Below, one piece after another: positions 16,841 to 24,755 of a DNA stretch of 64,000 bases (positions within the stretch are counted from its first letter, which is position 1; each line of letters begins with the position of its first letter). The notes under the pieces were generated by a model. The model had not been told where the DNA came from. It saw only the letters and a program-made list of their open reading frames with translations, and searched no databases. The stretch is from Methanosarcina siciliae T4/M (GTDB taxonomy: Archaea > Halobacteriota > Methanosarcinia > Methanosarcinales > Methanosarcinaceae): the NCBI RefSeq assembly GCF_000970085.1, contig NZ_CP009506.1:682001-746000 (forward strand), in the 5' to 3' direction. Made by a program: the position numbers and the translations under genes.

Positions 16841-16898
16841 TAATGTTAACGGCAGCGAAAAGTATTTACTTGTTAACAATGGTATTAATTAAAATATT
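16841..16898 (+). promoter_or_regulatory. pyc promoter with inverted GTTAAC pair (candidate BirA operator)
   Basis: TAATGTTAAC (16841-16850) and GTTAACAATG (16872-16881) form an interrupted inverted repeat separated by 21 bases. The right arm ends 11 bases before TTAAAATATT (16889-16898), a good TATA box. The arrangement resembles the biotin operator type, two GTTAAC-containing arms separated by a spacer, that helix-turn-helix BirA proteins recognise. The nearby birA gene encodes such a domain. The assignment is inference. Confidence 0.5.
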
Positions 16899-16918
16899 CT
16901 CATTGACGCAGGACACGT

Positions 16919-17060
16919 TGTGTTTTGCGTGTGTATCATATTAATCCTCTCCTGAGACATCATGCGGTACCGGAGATTCGGTTATCTACGCCGAATTGAC
17001 CCCCTCTCCACAAATTGCAGGCTGCTGCAATTAACCGCGTTCAGGAGACTAATAATGCTT
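16919..17060 (+). ncRNA. Folded leader RNA upstream of pycB
   Basis: Just downstream of the predicted start site the sequence can fold into a closed multi-branch structure. An outer stem TCTCCTGA/TCAGGAGA (16948-16955 with 17041-17048) and an inner stem GCGGT/ACCGC (16964-16968 with 17034-17038) enclose two hairpins: ATTCGG/CCGAAT (16976-16981, 16991-16996) and AATTGCAG/CTGCAATT (17013-17020, 17025-17032, loop GCTG). It carries no open frame. It could be a cis-regulatory RNA for pycB-pycA-birA or an independent small RNA. I cannot match it to a known family. Confidence 0.55.
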
Positions 17061-17186
17061 TGACAGAAACCGTATCAAAAAACAAGTTCCCATATACTCG
17101 AAGATCTGAATTAGTCACTCTGGAAGAGTAGCTTTGAGTATCTTTTAATAACCTCTGTTTTTTGATCCGATTTAAGAGGCTCATCC

Positions 17187-18905
17187 ATGCGCGTAAAAAT
17201 TACTGAAACCGTCCTCCGGGATGCACACCAGTCCCTCCTGGCAACCAGGATGCGGACGAGGGATATGCTTGAAGTGGCTGAACAACTGGACCAGATCGGG
17301 TATTTTTCCCTCGAGATGTGGGGAGGTGCCACCTTTGACAGCTCTATTCGCTACCTTAACGAAGACCCCTGGCAGCGCCTCAGGGATCTCAAGAAAAAGA
17401 TGAATAACACATATGCTCAGATGCTGCTCCGGGGCCAGAACCTTGTAGGGTACAGGCACTATTCGGACGATGTTGTTGAAAAGTTCGTCACCAAAGCTTA
17501 TGAAAACGGTATTGATATCTTCCGAATTTTTGACGCAGTTAATGATGTCCGGAACATGGAACTTTCAATCAAGGTGGCAAAAGGCCTGGGAGCTCATGTC
17601 CAGGGTACGGTCTGCTACACCATAAGCCCGGTACATACCGTAGAAAAATATGTGGAGCTTGCAAAGCAACTTGAGGAACTGGAATGTGATTCTCTCTGCA
17701 TCAAGGATATGGCAGGGCTTCTCTCTCCCCTTGACGCTACCCAGATTATCAGTGCCATGAAAAAAGAAATATCAATCCCTATTTCTCTCCATTGCCACTG
17801 TACTTCGGGAATGGCTCCGATGAGTTATATGGCAGCCTGTGCTGTTGGGGTAGATGTTCTGGACACGGCTCTTTCTCCCCTTGCCTGGGGAACCTCCCAG
17901 CCTCCTACCGAGACTGTCGTTGCAGCCCTTAAGGGGACTCCGTATGACACCGGGCTTGACCTTGGAGCCTTTGAAGAGGCTGTGAAGTATTTCAAAGACC
18001 TGAAAGAGAAGTACCGCGGGATCCTTGATCCTATTTCCGAACAGATCGACACCAACGTTCTCATCTACCAGATTCCCGGCGGCATGCTCTCCAACCTCGT
18101 TTCCCAGTTAAAAGAGCAGAATGCCCTTGACAAGTATTCGGCTGTGCTTGAAGAGATGCCAAGGGTCAGAGAAGAGCTCGGGTATCCGCCTCTAGTTACT
18201 CCTACAAGCCAGATTGTAGGCACACAGGCTGTGCTCAACGTGCTTATGGGGGAACGCTACAAGGTCATCCCCAAAGAGGTAAAGGACTATGTGCGCGGGC
18301 TCTACGGACGCTCTCCTGCTCCGATCAGCCCTGAGATCATAGGAAAGATTATCGGGGACGAAGAACCGATTCACTGCCGTCCGGCCGATCTTCTCAAGCC
18401 TGAGTATGAGAAGAGGAAGAAAGAAGCAGAGGAAAAGGGTATTGCAAAATCCGAAGAAGATATCCTTACCTATATCCTTTACCCGGCAATTGCTCCGAAG
18501 TTCCTGAAAGGGGAAATGGAAGAAGAATCTCTGGCAGTTATTCCTCCCACGCCTGCAGCTCCTCCTGAGTACGCAATCCCGACCCACTTCAAGGTTGAGG
18601 TGGATGACGAGGTCTATGAGGTCAAGATCGAGCCACTTGGTGGCGTTTCAATTTCGGAAGCAGCCCCTAAAAATCCCAGTGTCGAATCCATTAAAGGCGG
18701 GGTTTGCAGTTCGATGCAGGGTATGGTACTTTCCCTGAAGGTGAAGGTGGAAGATGTCGTAAAGGAGGGAGATACCATTGTCGTCATCGAAGCCATGAAG
18801 ATGGAAAATGCGGTCCATGCTCCCTGTTCAGGCGCTGTTAAGGAAATCTTTGTTGCTGAAGGAGATACGGTTTCTCCCGGGGACATTATCCTGTCAATCG
18901 AGTGA
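17187..18905 (+). CDS. pycB: Pyruvate carboxylase subunit B (carboxyltransferase and biotin carrier)
   Basis: Transfers CO2 from carboxybiotin to pyruvate, giving oxaloacetate for biosynthesis through the partial reductive TCA route. 572 residues: a TIM-barrel carboxyltransferase at about 1-300, starting VKITETVLRDAHQSLLATR and with the metal-binding region SLHCHCTSGMA; a PYC/OAD middle domain; a Pro/Ala linker near 450-465; and a biotinyl domain with the biotin lysine in EAMKMENA near residue 537. Archaeal pyruvate carboxylase is of the two-subunit type. The ATG has AAGAGGCTC upstream. pycA follows after 22 bases. Confidence 0.96.
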   Translation: MRVKITETVLRDAHQSLLATRMRTRDMLEVAEQLDQIGYFSLEMWGGATFDSSIRYLNEDPWQRLRDLKKKMNNTYAQMLLRGQNLVGYRHYSDDVVEKFVTKAYENGIDIFRIFDAVNDVRNMELSIKVAKGLGAHVQGTVCYTISPVHTVEKYVELAKQLEELECDSLCIKDMAGLLSPLDATQIISAMKKEISIPISLHCHCTSGMAPMSYMAACAVGVDVLDTALSPLAWGTSQPPTETVVAALKGTPYDTGLDLGAFEEAVKYFKDLKEKYRGILDPISEQIDTNVLIYQIPGGMLSNLVSQLKEQNALDKYSAVLEEMPRVREELGYPPLVTPTSQIVGTQAVLNVLMGERYKVIPKEVKDYVRGLYGRSPAPISPEIIGKIIGDEEPIHCRPADLLKPEYEKRKKEAEEKGIAKSEEDILTYILYPAIAPKFLKGEMEEESLAVIPPTPAAPPEYAIPTHFKVEVDDEVYEVKIEPLGGVSISEAAPKNPSVESIKGGVCSSMQGMVLSLKVKVEDVVKEGDTIVVIEAMKMENAVHAPCSGAVKEIFVAEGDTVSPGDIILSIE

Positions 18906-18927
18906 ATTGAGCGAGGTGGAAGGTATT

Positions 18928-20409
18928 ATGTTCAAAAAAGTACTCGTTGCAAACCGCGGTGAAATTGCAATAAGGGTCATGCGTGCCTGCAGAGAGCTCG
19001 GAATTTCCACAGTCGCTGTCTGTTCGGAGGCTGATCAAAATGCCCTTTTTGCCAAGTATGCCGACGAGGCCTATCTGATAGGCCCTGCCCCTTCCAGCCA
19101 GAGTTATCTGAACATGGAAGCGATCATCGCAGTTGCAAAAAATACCGGATCCGAGGCAATCCATCCGGGCTACGGTTTCCTTTCCGAAAACCCTGTCTTT
19201 GCAAAGCGCTGCGAGGAAGAGGGTATCATCTTTATCGGGCCTCCGAGCCATGTGATTGCTGAAATGGGAAGCAAAATCAGGGCAAGGAACCTGATGATGA
19301 AAGCCGGGGTTCCTGTAGTACCGGGCACAAAAGATGCGGTTGAGGACGTAAACGAAGCTCTTGAAATCGCTGAGAAGATAGGTTATCCCGTCCTTATCAA
19401 GGCGTCTGCGGGCGGTGGCGGGATAGGGATGAAAGTTGTTCACTGCAGGGAAGAGCTTGCTGCATCCCTTAATTCCACAAGGCAGATGGCAGGTTCGGCT
19501 TTCGGAGATTCTTCGGTATTTATTGAAAAATACGTGGAAGAACCCAGGCACATCGAGATTCAGATCCTTGCTGATGCTTCCGGGAATACGGTTTATCTCT
19601 CGGACAGGGAATGTTCCATCCAGAGGAGACACCAGAAGCTGATCGAAGAGGCTCCTTCCCCTATCATGACTCCCGAACTCAGGAAGCAGATGGGAGAGGC
19701 TGCCGTAAAGGTCGCAAAAGCTATCGGTTATGTGAATGCAGGGACCGTTGAGTTCCTCTACTCTAAAGGCAATTTCTATTTCCTTGAAGTCAATACCCGT
19801 CTGCAGGTGGAGCACGGAATCACCGAAATGGTCACAGGGATCGATATCGTGAGGGGACAGCTCAGAATTGCCTGGGGTGAGAATCTCGAGTTTAAGCAGG
19901 AAGATATAGTTATTGACGGGCATGCAATCGAATGCAGAATCAATGCTGAAGACCCCTTAAACGACTTTGCTCCGTCTCCGGGAAAGATCAGGAAATACCG
20001 TTCGGCGGGAGGTCCCGGAGTAAGGGTGGATAGCGGTGTGCACACCGGGTATACAATCTCCCCTTATTACGACTCCATGATTTCCAAGCTCTGCGTCTGG
20101 TCAAGAAAAAGAGAGGATGCTATTGCCAGGATGGAAAGGGCTCTTTACGAATATGTGGTAGTGGGAGTAAAAACCAATATCCCCTTCCATAAAGCCGTCA
20201 TGAGGAACCCTGCATTCCGCAGGGGAGACCTGACAACCGGGTTCATCGAAGAGCAGAATATCCTTGAGGCTGTGGAAGATGTCGTTAAGGCTGACAGTGA
20301 AAAGGGAGCTACTCTGGCTTCGGCCCTGGAGGCAAAGGATAAGAAGGTCGCAGCGATCACGGCTGCCGTACATGCCTATGTTAACATGGCACAGAAAACA
20401 CAGCGGTGA
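18928..20409 (+). CDS. pycA: Pyruvate carboxylase subunit A (biotin carboxylase)
   Basis: ATP-grasp enzyme that carboxylates the biotin on PycB. 493 residues: MFKKVLVANRGEIAIRVMRA at the N terminus; the glycine-rich loop KASAGGGGIGMK near residue 160; catalytic EVNTRLQVEHGITEMVTG near 285. The longer open frame starts inside pycB, but the ATG at 18928 has GAGGTGG at the right distance, and the protein then starts as family members do. Co-transcribed with pycB. Confidence 0.97.
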   Translation: MFKKVLVANRGEIAIRVMRACRELGISTVAVCSEADQNALFAKYADEAYLIGPAPSSQSYLNMEAIIAVAKNTGSEAIHPGYGFLSENPVFAKRCEEEGIIFIGPPSHVIAEMGSKIRARNLMMKAGVPVVPGTKDAVEDVNEALEIAEKIGYPVLIKASAGGGGIGMKVVHCREELAASLNSTRQMAGSAFGDSSVFIEKYVEEPRHIEIQILADASGNTVYLSDRECSIQRRHQKLIEEAPSPIMTPELRKQMGEAAVKVAKAIGYVNAGTVEFLYSKGNFYFLEVNTRLQVEHGITEMVTGIDIVRGQLRIAWGENLEFKQEDIVIDGHAIECRINAEDPLNDFAPSPGKIRKYRSAGGPGVRVDSGVHTGYTISPYYDSMISKLCVWSRKREDAIARMERALYEYVVVGVKTNIPFHKAVMRNPAFRRGDLTTGFIEEQNILEAVEDVVKADSEKGATLASALEAKDKKVAAITAAVHAYVNMAQKTQR

Positions 20410-20484
20410 TCCCGCTTATTATTTGGAAATCATTAATGAGAGATTTCCTGATTGTTTGGTATGAACATATGTCTGGACTAAGAC

Positions 20485-20510
20485 AATATATACGGTGGAA
20501 CGTATACATT
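20485..20510 (+). promoter_or_regulatory. Candidate birA promoter with short inverted repeat
   Basis: CAATATATACGG could serve as a TATA element. It overlaps the inverted repeat TATACG-GTGGAA-CGTATA (20489-20494, 20501-20506), about 20 bases before the birA ATG. This may be a separate weak promoter or autoregulatory site inside the pyc-birA operon. Confidence 0.35.
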
Positions 20511-20526
20511 TGTATGGGGTGCACGG

Positions 20527-21504
20527 ATGGGAGATAAAAGATCTCGAATTATAAAGGCACTTAAGGATGCACAGAAAACCCCCGTCTCCGGGGAAGAACT
20601 GGGGCTCAAGCTTGGGATTTCCAGGACTATGGTATGGAAATACATCAAATCTCTCCAGGCTGACGGATATGAAATCGAATCTTCCCCCAAGAGGGGCTAC
20701 GTCCTGAAATCCGTGCCTCAACTCCTGTACCCTGATGAGATCCAGATGGGGCTCAAAACAACTCTTCTGGGACAGAAGATCCATTACTTCGAAGAAGTCA
20801 GCTCCACTAACAGTGTTGCTAAAGAAATTGCAGCTTCCGAAGAAGAAGGATCTCTTGTTATAGCTGAGATACAGAAGGGAGGCAGGGGCCGTATGGGCAG
20901 GGAATGGGTCTCACCCCACGGCGGGATATGGATGTCCGTGATCCTGAAACCCGGGATTCCTCTCAGACATGCCTCAAGGCTGACCCTTGTAGCCGGGCTT
21001 GCAGTTGCAAATGTAATCCGCGATATGGGGCTTGATGCTCGCATCAAGTGGCCAAATGATGTCCGCATAAATGGAAAGAAAGTCTGCGGGATCCTTACCG
21101 AAGCAAAGGCTGAGGTGGACAGGGTGGACTATGTCATTCTCGGGATAGGAATTAATGTAAACATGGAGTTAAAGGATATTCCCGATTCTTTCCGCGCAGG
21201 CTCGACCACGCTGAAAGTCGAGCTTGGAAAGCATATCAGGAGAGTTTCGTTCCTGCAAGATTTCCTCTTTGAACTTGAGCAGCAGTACATAAGGTTCAAG
21301 ACCCAGCCCTTTTCCCAGATCCTCAATGACTGGCTCGCTCTTTCGGATACCATCGGCAGGGAGGTGAAGGTAACCACCCCTTCCAGGATTATAGAAGGCA
21401 AAGCTGTTGGAATTACTCCGGACGGAGCCCTTATAATCAGGAAGGCTGATGATACTAAGGAAGAAATTATTGCAGGTAGATGCATTTATGCGCGTCCCAA
21501 ATAA
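20527..21504 (+). CDS. birA: Biotin-protein ligase with N-terminal DNA-binding domain
   Basis: Attaches biotin to PycB. 325 residues: a winged helix-turn-helix at about 1-65 (GEELGLKLGISRTMVWKYIKSLQ), then the ligase core with GGRGRMGREWVSPHGGIWMS near 120 and KWPNDVRINGKKVCGILTE near 178, and a C-terminal SH3-like domain. The DNA-binding domain marks it as a bifunctional ligase and biotin repressor, as in E. coli. It lies 117 bases after pycA in the same direction. The last 17 bases overlap the next gene. Confidence 0.95.
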   Translation: MGDKRSRIIKALKDAQKTPVSGEELGLKLGISRTMVWKYIKSLQADGYEIESSPKRGYVLKSVPQLLYPDEIQMGLKTTLLGQKIHYFEEVSSTNSVAKEIAASEEEGSLVIAEIQKGGRGRMGREWVSPHGGIWMSVILKPGIPLRHASRLTLVAGLAVANVIRDMGLDARIKWPNDVRINGKKVCGILTEAKAEVDRVDYVILGIGINVNMELKDIPDSFRAGSTTLKVELGKHIRRVSFLQDFLFELEQQYIRFKTQPFSQILNDWLALSDTIGREVKVTTPSRIIEGKAVGITPDGALIIRKADDTKEEIIAGRCIYARPK

Positions 21505-22111
21505 ACACGGAAGAAAAAGCAGGAAAGGAACAGGTATCCTGCCTGCATTTTTTTTCTCCTTTCTGGTCTTGTTTTCCTTTTCGTTTCTCTTATTTTCAGT
21601 CCTTTCTGTCCCGGCCTGTGCAGAGGGGGAGAAACTTCCCATTGTGCTGGTCGACGGTGAGGAGATTTATGTGCAGTCAGGAGACTATCATAATTTCCTT
21701 CAGGAATACCGGATTTACGTAAAAGGTGCTAATACCGAAGGCAGCAGGGTCTGGATCGAACTCAGCAGAGAAGGAGTTTTCCTGGAAGACGCTATTGTCA
21801 GTGAAGGCGACACTTTTGTATATTCGAATAACTCTACGGAAGTTTTGAACCTCACAGTGGATACTATTTATGCCGGAACGAATGGAGTACTGGTAAGGTT
21901 TTCTCCGGTGTATCAGTACCTTAACCCCAAACTTCCCATGCCACAGAACCAGCAGGTTGCTCCTGTCAACAGCTCTGAGAACAACTCTTCTGTATCTCCT
22001 GTGCCTGAAGAACACCAGGTAAAAGGTTTTGATATACCCCTTTTTCTTCTGAGCATCGGAGCCGTTTTTCTGGTAACCGGTTTTTTTGCTGAAAGGTATA
22101 AGAAAAAGTAA
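21488..22111 (+). CDS. Secreted, C-terminally anchored protein, function unknown
   Basis: About 207 residues from the ATG at 21488, inside the end of birA. A basic N terminus (RVPNKHGRKSRKG) precedes a long hydrophobic segment ending in ACAEGEK, a likely signal peptide. The middle of about 110 residues is beta-rich (YRIYVKGANTEGSRVWIELS) and recalls the S-layer or DUF1608-like surface domains of Methanosarcina. A Ser/Asn/Pro linker leads to a C-terminal membrane helix followed by RYKKK. Surface location is well supported; the domain family is a guess. The overlap with birA implies translational coupling. Confidence 0.65.
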   Translation: MRVPNKHGRKSRKGTGILPAFFFSFLVLFSFSFLLFSVLSVPACAEGEKLPIVLVDGEEIYVQSGDYHNFLQEYRIYVKGANTEGSRVWIELSREGVFLEDAIVSEGDTFVYSNNSTEVLNLTVDTIYAGTNGVLVRFSPVYQYLNPKLPMPQNQQVAPVNSSENNSSVSPVPEEHQVKGFDIPLFLLSIGAVFLVTGFFAERYKKK

Positions 22112-22571
22112 TTTTCTTCCGTGCGCTCGGGTTAAGAAGAATTAAATCACAGATCTTTTTGACTCGCAAACCATCTTCGCTATCTTGTGTTGTCTGAAAA
22201 ATGGTTTCCGGGTTTAAGGATAGCATCTATCTATCTGACTGACAGGCTGCCCTGCTCACGGGACAGCGCAGGGAGAAAAAAGAAAAATTCTTTCTTGGGC
22301 CCTGGAAATAGATCAAAAAATTAATCAGGGTCTGCCGAAAAATCTGTTTTAAAACTAAGCTTCTTAAAACTAAGCTTCTTAATACTAAGCCTCTGACTTA
22401 ATGGGTAGGGGCCGGTTTGAAAGCCAAAACTATCTGTCTAAACAGAAGCTGGTTTTTAATAATGGGAACTGAAGTTTTGAACTGAGTTCCCAGATAATAG
22501 GTGAATCGGAGATAGGTTTTTTAAATCCCGGTTTTCTGCAGCTGATTTATTATTCTCTTGCTTCTGCCTTC
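22112..22571. other. Convergent spacer with short 15-bp repeats
   Basis: Between two genes that converge. AAAACTAAGCTTCTT repeats at 22351 and 22366, with a third variant at 22381. CCCTGC and GCAGGG (about 22249-22274) could form a hairpin with a 12-base loop. No gene is seen; terminators of both neighbours should lie here. Confidence 0.5.
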
Positions 22572-23531
22572 TCAGTCGTTTGAGAACTTTACATCGCCTT
22601 TCTCTATTAGGAGCTTGAGGTCTTCCAGGCTGAGACGGGCATTTTTTTGCAGCTTTTCGCGGGCATCACTGTGCTTCTGGCTTACTTTGTGTTCATCTTT
22701 CGTTAGTTGAAGATCTTTAAGCCTATCAAGGTATGAAGAGAGCTCTTTTCGGCTGTCTGCGATATTTTTCTTGAGGGGATCTATTTTTTCTTTAATGGAA
22801 TTTATGTTGGCAATTTTGTCCGTAAGTTGAGCATGGTACATATTTGCTTCTTTTCGGATTTCGTCTGCCGCTTTGAAGTTTTCGAGCATTTCCAGGTGGC
22901 ACGCCTGAGATTCGTCCGAAAGTTTCTGAATTTTTTCGTGGAACTCGTCCCCTTCTTTATGAATTCCCTTGGATTCTTTATAGCTCTCCTGAATCTGTGC
23001 ATGCAGCTCGTTTGCCTTCTTTGCAGCTTCAAGGCGCTGGCTCAGGTCATTTAATTTCTGGAGTATCTTGATTTCCACTGCAAGGGGGAGGTCCTTATTT
23101 AAAAAAGCGTCCAGTTCAGCTTCATATGCTCTTGAGAGGGATTCTACACTTCCGTGAGAGCGTTTGTTGCACTCGTCACGCTGTTCCTTGAGGTCCGCAA
23201 TTCCTGAAAAAAGCTCCTGAGTTTTGGAATTTACGTCGCTTCTTTTTTCCTTGTACTCGCCAATTTGCTTATTAATCTCGTCCCGCTGGTCTCTAAGTGA
23301 CTGTGCTTTCGCAACCCTTTCCTTTACCTGCTGGTTCAGAGCATCTCTCTTTTCTTTCAATTCGTTGATATCGGTCCTGTTTATTTTCAGTTCCTTAAAT
23401 ATCGAAGCCAATTGCCTTTCGCTTTTTTCTATCCTGCTCCTGAGCTCGTTTACCTTGACCTTGAGCTCCCGTTCATTAAGGTTTGAAAGGTCAGCCGTTG
23501 CAGTTTCTGCTGTTGAAACGTCGTTGTTCAT
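22572..23531 (-). CDS. Archaeal coiled-coil protein (COG1340-like)
   Basis: 319 residues, almost all charged coiled coil from about 15 to 300 with heptad-like spacing (ELKEKRDALNQQVKERVAKA is typical). It has no membrane segment or enzyme motif. It resembles the archaeal family once annotated COG1340, of unknown function, sometimes wrongly called a phosphoserine phosphatase. It follows another coiled-coil gene by 31 bases, so the two are probably one operon and could form a complex. The ribosome site GGTGGTAGG precedes the ATG. Confidence 0.75.
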   Translation of the reverse strand: MNNDVSTAETATADLSNLNERELKVKVNELRSRIEKSERQLASIFKELKINRTDINELKEKRDALNQQVKERVAKAQSLRDQRDEINKQIGEYKEKRSDVNSKTQELFSGIADLKEQRDECNKRSHGSVESLSRAYEAELDAFLNKDLPLAVEIKILQKLNDLSQRLEAAKKANELHAQIQESYKESKGIHKEGDEFHEKIQKLSDESQACHLEMLENFKAADEIRKEANMYHAQLTDKIANINSIKEKIDPLKKNIADSRKELSSYLDRLKDLQLTKDEHKVSQKHSDAREKLQKNARLSLEDLKLLIEKGDVKFSND

Positions 23532-23562
23532 GTCCTACCACCCACGTGTTTTCCGAAAATTG

Positions 23563-24204
23563 TTATACCTTTTGTTTTTCCCAGTAACTCAAGGCTTCTT
23601 CGTGGCTTTTTATTTTGCTGCTGAGCCATTTGTGCTGGGGTTTGCTTTTGGAAATTTCACTGTTCTTGCTTCCGTCATCCTCTTCAAGTTGTTTTTCAGA
23701 CTCTATTATCTCTTTTAACTCCAGATTCGAGTTCCTGGCTTCTTCCGCTCTGGCTCCGGTTTGCTGGATAAGATTTTCTCCGCTTCCCTTTTCCCTGGTG
23801 CGTTCCTGCAGGTGTTCCATAAAAGAGTCTATAAGTTTCTGTTCCTCTTCGGGTTCGATCTGTCCTTTGAGTTTTTTAATATCTTCCATTATTTTATCGA
23901 TAGTTATCGGGTCCAGCTCCGGAAAGAGCTCCTTTTCGAGCAGGCCTTCTACCTGATGGTAGTATTGCTGGCGTTTTTCCTTCAGTACCTCTTTTCGCTC
24001 CGCCATCCGGGTTCTGGAGATTCTGGCATTTTTTGCTTCTTCTTCAAACTGGTCCATCTTGCTGTCCAGTTCTTCAAACTCCTTTCGGTATTCTTCCAGA
24101 AATCTTCTGTGTTTTTCCACAACCCCGGAAATCAGTTCTCCTTCTGTCAGCATTCTGACCCCGGCTTCTTCTATATTTCCGCTCACAGTATCACGATTTT
24201 GCAA
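23563..24204 (-). CDS. Coiled-coil protein, first gene of the coiled-coil pair
   Basis: 213 residues, highly charged; coiled-coil regions at about 28-75 and 145-175, broken by EKELFPELDPITIDKIMEDI near 90. The C terminus has SKPQHKWLSSKIKSHEEALSYWEKQK. No catalytic motif and no membrane segment. I do not recognise the family. The gap to the COG1340-like gene suggests joint expression. Confidence 0.7.
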   Translation of the reverse strand: MQNRDTVSGNIEEAGVRMLTEGELISGVVEKHRRFLEEYRKEFEELDSKMDQFEEEAKNARISRTRMAERKEVLKEKRQQYYHQVEGLLEKELFPELDPITIDKIMEDIKKLKGQIEPEEEQKLIDSFMEHLQERTREKGSGENLIQQTGARAEEARNSNLELKEIIESEKQLEEDDGSKNSEISKSKPQHKWLSSKIKSHEEALSYWEKQKV

Positions 24205-24229
24205 TTTTATTTATTATATCTTTTATTTT

Positions 24230-24270
24230 TACCCGGCTCCGGAAAGCCGGCCCGGAAACTTAAGCCGGGA
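24230..24270. other. Two adjacent GC-rich hairpins
   Basis: CCGGCT/AGCCGG (24233-24238, 24245-24250) and CCCGG/CCGGG (24251-24255, 24265-24269) lie side by side between the coiled-coil operon and the DUF424 gene. Read on the minus strand they follow the DUF424 stop and could be its terminator, though the expected T run is missing. Confidence 0.4.
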
Positions 24271-24319
24271 ATTGCCATATACCACTAGCCGTTAATACAA
24301 TTCAGCATTATAGGGTTTT

Positions 24320-24610
24320 TCAAACTCTGAATACCTGGGCATGTGGTACGCAGTCGATCATAATTACGGAGTCAGGATCGATAAATCCGCACTTTATGGC
24401 GCATTTAATTGTTTTTTCCCCGAAGAGATTTGCAGTCGTAGCTTCTTCCAGAGCCTTCTGAAGCTCTTCTTCTGAGGCAAGCTCCTCTCCGTAGAAAGCC
24501 CTGTTGATCTCTACGACGGTGTTACCATGTTTCAGGTTTTTTCCGAGCACTTCCTTATCACAGGCTGCAATAAGCACGTGCCCTCCATTTTTATAGATTT
24601 TTAGATACAT
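24320..24610 (-). CDS. DUF424 family protein
   Basis: 96-residue soluble protein beginning MYLKIYKNGGHVLIAACDKE and with AANLFGEKTIKCAIKCGF-like text near residue 65, the conserved block of the archaeal DUF424 family (the observed segment is TTANLFGEKTIKCAIKCGF). A role near translation has been guessed for the family from genome context, but no function is proven. AGGGAAAAT before the ATG may act as a ribosome site. Confidence 0.85.
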   Translation of the reverse strand: MYLKIYKNGGHVLIAACDKEVLGKNLKHGNTVVEINRAFYGEELASEEELQKALEEATTANLFGEKTIKCAIKCGFIDPDSVIMIDCVPHAQVFRV

Positions 24611-24755
24611 ATTTTCCCTTTTTAAATACTATTTGCCCTTTTAGTATTTACAGCTTAACCATCATTATTTTGTTTATGGGTAGGCGGCTCTTGCCTTTGG
24701 AAATTTCTGGTATCGGACACTTCTCTCAGGTTTGTAATATCTGCCGTTTTTTGAA

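Noticed and set aside
18886..19923. 345-residue minus-strand frame opposite pycA
   Set aside because: Shadow of pycA; composition typical of antisense frames.
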